Below are positions 34,746 through 44,367 of a DNA stretch of 64,000 nt, piece by piece (position 1 is the first letter of the stretch; each line of letters opens with the position of its first letter). Source of the DNA: Haematococcus lacustris. Lineage: Eukaryota; Chlorophyta; Chlorophyceae; Chlamydomonadales; Haematococcaceae. The DNA lies in contig JASKMD010000020.1 of assembly GCA_030144725.1 (NCBI GenBank), forward strand, positions 4,792,703-4,856,702, written 5' to 3'. Both the position numbers and the translations under genes were made by a program. The notes below the pieces were generated by a model. It was not told the origin of the DNA. It made no database searches and was given only the letters and a program-made list of their open reading frames with translations.

Positions 34746-34849
34746 CCTACTCCACCCCCACCCCCACCCCCTCCCCCACCCCCACCTCCACCCCCACCTC
34801 TACCCCCACCCCCACCCCCAACCCCACCCCCATCCATCCGGCTCCCTCC

Positions 34850-37800
34850 TGGGCTCACCTCCCTTTTGGCTCCGGTCGTGCCCCTACACTGCCACGTCCT
34901 CGTCCTACAGGCCTCCGCCTAGCCACCCACAATGTCTCCGGCCTCACTTCCATCTCAGCCGTTTTCACCCTCGTTAAAACCTGGGTTGACGAAGGCCTAG
35001 ACATTATCTGCCTACAAGAGACCTGGATAGGACGTCCTACCGCCCATGGCTCCATTTCCCAACAACAAGCTGGCCTATGGTTGAACCAAGCCACTTCTGC
35101 CCTACATTCCCCCCCTTTTCACACCTTCTGGGCCAACAACCACTCCTCCCATTCCCATGCAGGGGTAGCCATCCTTGTCCGCAGTGACCTCCCCATTACC
35201 CTCTCTAACCACTCAGCCCTCCCCTGCGGTCGCCTTCAGTCCCTCTCTATCTCTTGGGCCGGTCATTCCTTTTTGCTACTCAACTCCTACTGGCCAAGCA
35301 CAGGAGCTGTAGACCGCGCCACCTTCCTCACCCAAACCCTTGCCCCCCTTCTCCTTCCCTCATCCCTACCCCTCTGCCTTGTTGGGGACTTCAACTTCAC
35401 CCCTCTCCCCAACCTTGATAGGTTACCCTCCTGCCACACCACTACCCTTTCGGACAATGCTACCACCACCCTCCTCTCATCCCTCCTCCCATCCCACTCT
35501 GACATCTACCGCCAACACCATCCTACAGGCAGAAGCTTCACCTTTCACAGGGGCCATCACCACCTAGCCCGCCTTGACCGCATCTACCTTCCTCCCCAAC
35601 TCTCGACCTTCTCCCACTCAGCCTCCTGTCACTTTTCCCCCCGAGGCGATCACCACGCAGTCTCCTTTCTTCTCCTCCCCGCCTCTCCCCTACAACCCAG
35701 AGGCCCAGGGCGACACCCCATCCCTTGCTCCATGGCTACCAACCCTACCGCCAGCCCCCATCTTACTCTTTGGGCCCGTAAAGCAGTCACCTTTGGCCTC
35801 ACCCTCTCTTCCGCGGATCTCATCTCATGGTGGCCTACCCTACAGAAAGCCTTCAAAACCTTTGCCCACACCCTCCTCCCCCTCACTAAAGAGCACGATC
35901 ACAGAGCTCTCGTTACCCTCAACACCACCCACCACGACCTTACCCTTGCCCATTCCGCTGTGGCCACAGCTCTCCCTGACACCCTTCCTCATGCCTTAAA
36001 CCTGGTGGCCCAAGCCTTCACCTCATTCAGGCAAGCGCACTCAGCTTCTACCTCTCACCTTACCCGCGACGCGCACTCCACCTGGCTCCACCATAGAGAA
36101 CAACCCTCCCCCCTCCTCACCTCCCTCATCCACCCACCGACCACCCCTACTTCCATCCCCTCTCTCCGTTCTCCTGGAGGCGAATACCTCACCTCTAACA
36201 GATCCATTGCTACAGCTCTCGGCGCCCACTTCTCGCGGGTCAGCGCTCAACCTCTTACCAACCCACATGCCCAACGAGCGGTTATCACAGCCCTTCAGCT
36301 TGAGCTTACTAAAGGCACAGTCCACCTTATCCCCCCCACCCTTGCTGGGTTAGCCGGAGCGGCAGACATCACAGTGGCTGAAGTCCTCACAGCCCTCACC
36401 TCCTGCCCCTCGACATCCTCCCCTGGCCCTGACGGCTTACCCTACAACCTTTGGCGCGTCGACGGTGACTGCTGGGCTCCACTGATAGCCAAGCTCTTCA
36501 CTGCTATCGGCACCACTGGAACCCTCCCCACCGGCTTCAACAGAGGTACCATTACCCCCATCCCCAAACCTTCAGCTCCCAACCTCTCTAACCCTACCTC
36601 TTATCGCCCCATCACCCTCCTCCCCTCTCTTTACCGTCTCCTCGCCAAAATCTTGGCAGCTAGGTTCGGGAAAGCCATGGCCCCAGCCATCGGCAGGGAA
36701 CAATCTGCCTTCCTCCCCGGTCGTCGGATAGAGGATAACATCAACACCACCTCCCTTCTTCCCCACGCCCTCCAGAGTCAAGGGCTCTCAGCAGCCAACA
36801 TCTACCTCGACATAGCCAAGGCCTTTGACACCGTAGACCGCCACTTCCTTTACACCCTCATGCACACCTTGGGAGCCTCGGACGGGATGGTTAATTGGGC
36901 TCGGATCCTCCTTCACAACACCCAGGCTGTTACCCACGTCAACGGCACAGACTCACCCCTTTTCACCTGGTCCGCGGGCGTCCGACAAGGCTGCCCCCTC
37001 TCACCCCTCCTTTACCTCTTTGTGGCTCAAGGGTTCGCCTCCTGGCTCATCTCCCACCCACAGCTAGGCGTGCGGATCGGAGGCTCTCGGCTCGTCTGCA
37101 CTTTCTTCGCTGACGATACCCAGATTCACCAAGGCGACCTCACAGACCCTGCCCTCTCCACCCTCTCCCTTGCTCTCACTACCTTTGGAGACGCTTCGGG
37201 GCAACGGGTAAATACAGACAAATCCTCTGCTGTCCTCATTGGCGTCCCCCTCCCCTCTCCCCCCACCCATCTGGCTGGCATCCCTGTCCATCACTCCGCC
37301 ACTTCCCTTGGCATCCAACAGGCCAACCCTACCCTCTCCTCCCCCACCCCTCGCCACACCAGAGCCACCCGAGCCTCTCTTAGACCTCCAAACACCCTCT
37401 CCCCTCACCCCGACCCAGCTACCTCCTCAGCCTGGGAGGAGCGCCTGAGGCAAGCCACCAAACACCTCCACCGTCTCAACGGCCTCCCCCTCTCTACCAT
37501 GGGCAAGGGCATCGCCTCCTCCACCTATGCCCTTAGCACCTTCCTCTACCACGCCGAATTCTCGGGCCTACCACCTACTCTCCCTACCTTCACCCATACC
37601 CTCTACCACCTTGTGGTCAAGACCTCCCTTACCCCCTTGCCATAGGCCGTCCTGCTGACGGAGGTTTTGGCCTCCTACCTCTAAGAGAACATATCCAGGC
37701 TCGGCACGCCGCCATGGCTACACGGCTTCTACACCACCTCATCAATGACCACGCCTACTCCACCCTTCCCTCCCCGTCCCCGTCCCCGTCCCCCCCACCA

Positions 37801-39105
37801 GTCAATCCCACCCTTCACCCCCCACCCTTTACCCGCCCTACACCTACCCGCCCCTTCCTCTCTTTTATCCGTACCTTCCTCTCCAATCTCTACCACACCC
37901 TTCACTCCCTCTTCTCCCGTTTTTTCACCCCCCTTCTCTCCTCCAGCCTACCACCTAGCCCCTCCCGAGACAGCCCCTCCCACCCTACCCAGCCTTCTCA
38001 TACCAACCCCAACACCCTCCCCCCTTCACCAACCCCCCCAACCCCCTCTCAATCATCCCCTTCATGGATCCCCCTAGCAGCCACCCTCCTCACCCACGCC
38101 TGTCCCTCTCTCCACCCTGCTCATACCCTACTTCTCTCTACCCAAGCCACCGTTCCTGACATTTCTCGAGGCATCATAGGCCTCCCTGCACTCCACCAAC
38201 CCCACCTACTCCCCCAAGGCATCATTACCCTCATGTGCCAAGCCCTCCAAGCCCTCGGCCCTTTATCCCTTCCCGCTACCTCTCCCAGCCAACCCCTCCC
38301 AGTTACACCAGTCCCCCTCCAACACCTTACCTCCCTCTCTTGGTCCTCACCCACCACCTCTGCCCCTCGGGTCTTCCCCACCCTCATTGGGACCCCTGTG
38401 AGGGTCTTCACCTCCATGCTCACTCCCCACATCACCTCTGCCCGCAAGCAGGCCCACATCTCTTACATCAACCAAGCTCTATCCACACCTCACCCACCTA
38501 CCTCTCGAGCGCTAGCCCTTCAAGCTTTCACTGCCAACCTTAACAAAGCCTGGAAGATTCCTTGCTCCAACCTCCTTAAAGAGACCCTTTGGCGCTTGAG
38601 CATCAATGCCATCCCTGGGAGCCGCATCACCCCCTGGTCTTGCCCTTGCGACCCCTCTCACCATCCCCGTCACAGCCGCCAACACAGCTTCTGGAGTTGC
38701 CCCATCGCCGTTACCATTAGACAACAGCTCTCCCTCAGCCTCGGCACCCAAGTTCACCAATCCTCCCTTTGGTGCCTCATCCCCCCCACCCCTACCTTCC
38801 CTCCTTCCCTCTGGAGCCTGGTTTGCATGGCTGCCCTTGATGCGATGGACTTTGGCCGTCGCCGTCTTTGGGCTCTCACCCATCACCCCACCACTCAAGC
38901 GACCGCTCCTACCACCCTTTCCCCCATTTCTGCAGCCAGCCAGCTTGCTATCTCTACCTTTTGGCTTCACCTACAAGACTTCACCCTAGCCCATCCCAAC
39001 CCTCCTGGCTGGAACCTCCCCCATCCCCATCCCTTCATCTCTACTCAAGACGGATCCCTTAGTGTCACTTTCCCGGTTACTCCTCCTAGTCCCTCTGACC
39101 CTTAA
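34850..39105 (+). pseudogene. LINE 2 ORF2: endonuclease-reverse transcriptase with one frameshift
   Basis: Frame 1 part (to stop at 37643-37645): endonuclease motifs [37 protein letters not shown] and [10 protein letters not shown]; reverse transcriptase motifs [63 protein letters not shown] and the catalytic [10 protein letters not shown] (FADD at about 37105). The reading then continues in another frame: the usual post-RT block (GRPADGGFGLLPLREHIQAR) is encoded just before 37714, in the frame open to 39105. A single-base shift near 37615-37640 therefore splits the gene. The C-terminal part has a Cys-His knuckle (CPCDPSHH...HSFWSC) at about 38641-38702. Copy is probably dead, or this is a draft error. 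Confidence 0.85.
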
Positions 39106-39411
39106 CGTGTTTCACTCCCCTCTCCTTCCTAGCCCTCCTAGCTTTTGCGTCCTTACCAGCCCTCCAACCTTTTGCGCCCCTTGCTCCTCCGCTTCTCTGA
39201 CTTCTCCGCTTCTCGAGGTCTCTCACACGCTCCCTTTAGCTCCCTTCCCCTTCCTTCTCTGAGTTCTTTCTCTCCTAGGTAGTTCCCCTTCTTTTTCCCT
39301 TTCTCTCTGTTCTCTCCTAAGTCTTTTACCTTTGGAGGTTGGCTTGTATCCACCCGAGCCCTACCTCCTTAGTGTAACAACTACTACTACCACCCAACCC
39401 CATAAACCCAA
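34850..39411 (+). mobile_element. LINE 2, 5'-truncated or lacking ORF1, inserted into a Fanzor-like gene
   Basis: Begins as open frame straight out of the degenerate satellite, carries the endonuclease-RT ORF and a pyrimidine-rich 3' region (39106-39411), and ends near ACTACTACTACC...CATAAACCC at about 39411, where homology of the Fanzor-like fragment begins. No ORF1 is visible upstream. The coding strand is strongly C/T-rich, unlike LINE 1, so the two belong to different families. Confidence 0.75.
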
Positions 39412-40105
39412 ATCTGCACTGGCGCTCGTTAGTGCCCAGCAGGACCTTGGCCTTGGCCAGGGACACTGACTTCTCGAGCCTGCCAGCGAAGAGGAGCGTG
39501 AGCATGTTGCTGAATGCGGTCTCCAGCTGTTTGCCGACGTGGTCCACCATGTTGGAGTCAGAGAGGTAGCGTGGGATGGCTTTGAGGCGGGCGCGGAGGG
39601 CAGGGTGCGCGGCCATCACGGCAGCCACTGCCGCGCTTGGCTGAGTGTTCGCGCCGTCTCCGGGCAGGCCGCGGCACAGTTGCAGAAACAGGTTCCTGCA
39701 GCTCAGGTCCGGAATGGCTGCCTGAGAGACAGGGATATCTGTGTACACGGGCTGGCCGTGCAGGCCGAGCGGGTCGGCTACGTGAATGGTAAACAAGCCG
39801 CGCACGAGGAAGCCCAGCGGCAGGCTGGCAATCACCGCCCGCTCGCTGCAGGCCTCCACTCGTGGCAGCACAGCCTCGGCCAGGAAGGCATCCCAAAGCT
39901 CTTGCGGGAGGTGGCCGGTGAGGTGGGCTAACTTGCATTTCCTGCCGTGGTATATGTTGTCCCTATCGCGGGCAGCGCGGGCCTCTCCGGAAGCCTTCCT
40001 ATTGCGCTCCGCTTCGGTGAGGTCTGGCTGTAGTGCCTCGTCGCGGTCCGGGTCTGGGTCCTCCGGCAATGGTTTAGGCACGGTTCGTCTTATTTCTTTA
40101 GCCAT
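39412..40105 (-). pseudogene. Fanzor-like protein, N-terminal fragment cut by LINE 2
   Basis: From ATG at 40105 (MAKEIRRTVPKPLPEDPD) about 230 codons are homologous to the gene at 16802: RKASGEARAARDRDN, VEACSERAVIASLPLGFLVRG, IPDLSCRNLFLQLCRGLP, LKAIPRYLSDSNMVDHVGKQL and FAGRLEKSVSLAKAKVLLG. Homology stops around ERQCRFGF, which coincides with the 3' end of LINE 2. The remaining frame to 39326 is LINE sequence. Both copies encode a Lys/Arg-rich start, but identity is low enough that they are different families or old copies. Assignment to Fanzor is indirect, through the 16802 relative. Confidence 0.5.
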
Positions 40106-40463
40106 AGGAAACAGCAACGCGAAGCCTTCATGAATACTAGGAATTGTTTGTTTTGTTTGTTTGCATTATCGCATGTTGCATTGTTTTGCAGACACCTTGA
40201 ACAGCTGCGTGAAGCTAATAGCAAGTACAAATGGCTGCAGCATCGGCAACTACAGCTAGATACTCTTGCGCGACGCCCACCTTTGATAATCCCAATGTCG
40301 TTACTTATAGCAGCAGTTTGCTTTGTACCGTACTCTCCCTTTTGATTCCCTATCCCGAATCGTTTTTTGTCCTTCGGGAAACCGGGAATGATTAAACAAT
40401 GTAATATTTGGGTCTTTCGGGAAGCAGTCAAACAATGAGTTGACCTTGACGAAAGTGCTAGCA

Positions 40464-40721
40464 ATGGACCAATTTGTGGTCCGGGGCATCAGTGCCGCCG
40501 AACCAGCTGATAACATGCACCGCGAGCTCCTTATGCACGAAGAACAACGCGTCCAAATGTCTATCAATCGTCAGGCGGCAGTGATTGAGAAGCGACCACC
40601 TGAGAGACCTCGCAAACTGTTCAACTTTGGGCCTTCTCCAGGCCGCGACCCTGCCGCATCGCCCGTCACACCTGCTGCTGTTGCACGCACCGGCATGAGA
40701 ACTTGTGGCATCCTGCTATGA
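40464..40721 (+). CDS. Transposon ORF A, small protein of unknown function
   Basis: 85 codons from ATG (MDQFVVRGISAAEPADNMH) with a basic middle (EKRPPERPRKLFNFGPSP). Its TGA stop overlaps the next frame's start as ATGA at 40718-40721. No family recognised. It could be the first exon of a spliced transposase, although no usable intron is visible at the junction. Confidence 0.45.
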   Translation: MDQFVVRGISAAEPADNMHRELLMHEEQRVQMSINRQAAVIEKRPPERPRKLFNFGPSPGRDPAASPVTPAAVARTGMRTCGILL

Positions 40722-41689
40722 TTCAGCCCATCCTGCAAGCCGTGCCAGCATGCGGCGGTTACAGCCCCGCTGTCCAGCACCTGAAGCTCGTGCAACCTGA
40801 CCTGTACAGCAAGCTGGACGAGTCCACTGTCAGGGGGTGGTACCAAAAGAACTTCCTCACACAGCTGACGGAGCAGGCCCAAGCTAGCCTGTTCGGGGGC
40901 GCAGGCCACCACCGTGTGCCCACCGCTGGCAGGAGAGCCACGCTTGGCAACTTCCTCCTATTGAAGGTGCAAGAGGTTGCTGATGTTATTGCTGGTTGTT
41001 GGTGTTGTGCCACAGTGCCAGAACCCCTCATGGTCTTCGTTGAGGAGCAGAATGCAGGTGCAACTGAGGATGATGCAGCTGTGCAACTCAGTGACTTGCA
41101 TGCAGCGCTACAAGCTCGGCCTGCTGGAAAGCCACTGCCAAGCATGTCCCTGCCTATGGAGGACTCTCCCTTGGTGACCGAACCGGCAGCTGTGCTGGAC
41201 ATCGCATCCATGACAGCTGAGGAGCTGATGAGTGCAGCCTTGCAGCTGCTGGCAAGTACCAGATCAGCTCCTCCAGCCATCAAGCCTGTCGTAGCCAAGG
41301 CTGGACCAGCCGTGCGCAAGCGTGGCAGACCCTTGGGCTCAAAAAACAAACATAAGCCACCGGCAACAGGTCTTGCCGCATCAGCCACTCCTCAACGCAA
41401 GCAAGTGCGGTTGCGCATCAGCAGCAGCAGCGACATCAACGGCAGCAATGACATCAGCAGAGGAAGCAGCAACAGCAGCAGCAGCAACAGCGAGGGGGAG
41501 GCGGGCCAAGCTGGAGCAAAGGCTGGGTCGGCGGGCCATGCCGGGGCGGCAACCAGGGTGGTTGCTTTTCCCCGGACAAGGTCGAGGCAGGTGGGCCAGG
41601 CTGGGGCAAAGGTTGAGGGCACAGGCCGGGCAAGAGTGGCAACCAGGCTGGCGACCATGTCGAGGGGGGGGGCGGCTGCTCTTACATAG
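40718..41689 (+). CDS. Transposon ORF B, putative DNA-binding protein with AT-hook
   Basis: 323 codons. Residues about 10-75 resemble a transposase helix-turn-helix (VQHLKLVQPDLYSKLDESTV followed by RGWYQKNF), as in pogo/Tc1-type or psq domains. An acidic central region is followed by an AT-hook, VRKRGRPLGSKNKHK (about 203-217), which binds the minor groove of AT-rich DNA such as the element's own 3' part. The C terminus is Ser/Asn- and Gly/Ala-rich. No catalytic DDE/D triad is apparent, so this may be an accessory or truncated protein. An identical product is encoded by copy 2. Confidence 0.55.
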   Translation: MIQPILQAVPACGGYSPAVQHLKLVQPDLYSKLDESTVRGWYQKNFLTQLTEQAQASLFGGAGHHRVPTAGRRATLGNFLLLKVQEVADVIAGCWCCATVPEPLMVFVEEQNAGATEDDAAVQLSDLHAALQARPAGKPLPSMSLPMEDSPLVTEPAAVLDIASMTAEELMSAALQLLASTRSAPPAIKPVVAKAGPAVRKRGRPLGSKNKHKPPATGLAASATPQRKQVRLRISSSSDINGSNDISRGSSNSSSSNSEGEAGQAGAKAGSAGHAGAATRVVAFPRTRSRQVGQAGAKVEGTGRARVATRLATMSRGGAAALT

Positions 41690-42095
41690 GCAGCCGGCCA
41701 GGGCGGGGTGCTTGCTTTGGGTAAGGCAGCAGAATGGGTGGCAGGAGCACGCAAGTTTGAATGCTCCGAGGCTGATGATGAGATATGCCGCCACTGCCAG
41801 CAGCGGCAGGAGGATCATGACTTTATGAGCGAGGTTCAGTGCCCCATGTGACGTGGTCAGGTGATAAGGCCACTAGAAGAGAGGCCACGACAGTTGACTA
41901 TGTGGAACATATGATTTTGATGCGAGATTAATGGAGTGTGAGGCTTGATTATTTCTATGCACGAAGACGTTCTCAAAACTAACTTTAGATGTACTTTGGC
42001 CATCGGGGAATTTGAAACAATGAAAAATATGGCTCGGGAATAATATTTTAATTATAGTTTCCGAGGCCTCGGGAATCAAAAGGGATAGTACGGTA

Positions 42096-42678
42096 AATGC
42101 AGCCCTGTTTAGTTTTGTTTTAGACAGCCATTCTATGAGTTTTGTGGCATATACGTTAATTTCACAGCTGAACCTCCACTGGAAACTTCGGCCTCCCATC
42201 ACGTAGCATATCCGCCAGTAACTTGCTAACAAATCAAAACCAAGACGACAACACAATTTGCACAATTTGCATGATGTTGTGCATGTTTATAACATCTATG
42301 AAGACGATGCTAACCATTATGTAGCAGTTTATAACGCATTGATGTTAAGGTTGAAATTGACAATTGTTTCCTGTTAGTCTTTCACCAAATGAGCCATGGC
42401 TCATTTCTATCTCATTACAGCCCACACTGTTCGACCAGGGGCAACGAACATGACACCTCATTACACAATGCTCATCACGCTACCTCACGTTACAATAATG
42501 ACGCACAATTGTGTACTAAAGCGCATCCACTGTTATCTACCATTTACCCATCACAGAGAAAGTACACACCACATATCCTACCTCCACCCCCATACACGCT
42601 ACACAAGAGAGCACACTCCATTTGTTGTGCCAATCATCAACTGCAAGTCTACGGTCATCACTCAAGCGCATTGACGCT
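42096..42678. other. 3' flank of the nitrite reductase gene
   Basis: AT-richer intergenic DNA. Several TTACA words (for example 42490-42494), the reverse complement of the algal TGTAA polyadenylation signal, lie here; which one is used cannot be told. No gene recognised. Confidence 0.4.
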
Positions 42679-44336
42679 CTATGCGACAATTGCAGCAGCC
42701 TTGGGTGTTGCGCCAAAGGTTTGCACCAGAATGTCCCGCAACCTGGCTTCAAGATCCTCCGCCGGCACTCCCTGAATAATGCGCACAACGGAGACACACA
42801 AGTGTGAATCCGCCCTTACTCCATCACAGCTCAGCAGGCAGAAGGTACCGGGATCTAATGGGGGCAAGGTTGGGCTGGGCAAAGCTAGGAAAAGCAGGGC
42901 TAGGCAGGGCAAAACTGGCCAGGTCAGGAGCAAGTCAAAGCAGACCGTCACTCATAATTAGCTGCGGACCAGCTGATCGACAGGCCAACCCCGCACCTGG
43001 GCAAAGTCAGTGGCCAGAGCCGGGTTCTCCCCGACCTTGCCCCCCAGCAGGATTTTGTACCCCTCCACCGCCTTGCCGTTCTTCTTGGCCGGCGCCCCCA
43101 TCAGCCCAATGTCTCCCACCTGCTCTCAATCATAGGCCACAGCACACCCAGCTTCAGCCACTGCTGCACCTACAACAATCACCCCAGCCATGGTGCAGCA
43201 TCACCACCCCTGGCACTGCCACTAGCACCACCACTGCCACCAGCACTGTCACTTCCAATTGCACCACAATGCACATAATTTCTGACTGTCATGTCTAGCA
43301 TGACACTAGTGCCACATTGGCACAGCAAACAAAGGACCACGGTCACTACATCCATGATCCTCCCCAATCGATTGACCCAACCACAGGACTCAAGTTCCAG
43401 TAGATTCCATGCCTTACCTTCGGCCTTGACCCTGGGTCACATCTTACTTTCCTACCCCTGTCCTACAGTTTTCCTCCACTACCCCACCACTGCCCCACCG
43501 CTGGCCCCAGACGCTTGGCCTTGACAGCGGCTCTAGCCACAGCTCTGCCCCAAGCACTGCCCCCAGACCCCACACCACCCCCCACCAGCCCTGCCACTAC
43601 CCCCACCTGGGCCTGTCCACATGAGTTAGGGCAGCCAGTGAAGTGAATGCGCACAGGGCGGGGGATGTCCAGCTGCTCCTCCAGCGCTTGCATCAACGCC
43701 ATGGCCCGGTTCTTGGTCTCAGCCAGCCCAAAACCGCAGAACTGACTGCCAGTGCAGCTCACCATGGCCCGGGTCAGGTTGCCTGCAGGGCAAGGGGTCA
43801 ACAGGGGTCAGGGACAGGGCGAGGACGATGGAGGTGTCAAAGATGAGGGGTGAGTGAGAGGAAGATGAAATAAGCGAGGCCGCCACTGCTAGGGTCCATT
43901 GTTGTAATGCCAACTGGGGTGGGGTAAACAAACTGAAGGATTGCGACAAGCCTAGGCACCTTCACCATTCACCAGCAGCAGTGGCAGGGAGTAGCAGCAG
44001 CGGCGGCAGCAGCAGCAGCAGCAGCACCTTGTCACTATAACATCACCGTAACAACTCCACACCGCAGCCAGTCAGGCAGTCAGTCTGTCTGGCTCACCAG
44101 GGTTGGCCTTGAAGCGCTGCAGCAGAGGCTCCGCCAGCAAGCCTTGCATTGAGGCGTCCGGGACATTCACAAACAGCACATTCTCCTCACATGTCAGCCG
44201 CACGCTGCCATCACCATACTTCTGCATGGAGATGAGCAGGCAGCAGGCGCACAGAGCGTTAGAGCAGCACGCGTCACCCTCATACGAGACAGGCAAAAGT
44301 GTCCCGCATGATGAAAGCCAGGTAGCAGCAGGCTCA

Positions 44337-44367
<31 letters not shown>

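Larger units (their letters stand above)
40326..42095 (+). mobile_element. 1770-bp DNA transposon with TA target duplication, copy 1
   Basis: Bounded by TA dinucleotides. Terminal inverted repeats read CCGTACTMTCCCTTTTGATT from each end (M = C at the left, A at the right), about 23 bp in all. Exactly the same length as the copy at 53395-55164, which is in the opposite orientation. Encodes two overlapping frames (separate entries) and ends with about 400 bp of AT-rich noncoding DNA. The TA target suggests Tc1/mariner-like, pogo or a related superfamily, but no DDE catalytic domain was seen, so it may be non-autonomous. Confidence 0.85.

Noticed and set aside
30062..34922. Open frames of up to 2676 codons over the CCCCCA satellite and gap
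   Set aside because: They translate a hexamer repeat and 500 N into Pro/His/Thr or Gly/Trp/Val runs; only the LINE parts at each end are real coding sequence.
41322..41828. Second-frame product of 168 codons in the 1770-bp transposon (and its copy at 53662-54168)
   Set aside because: Overlaps ORF B in another frame and starts inside it; composition is that of a shadow frame.
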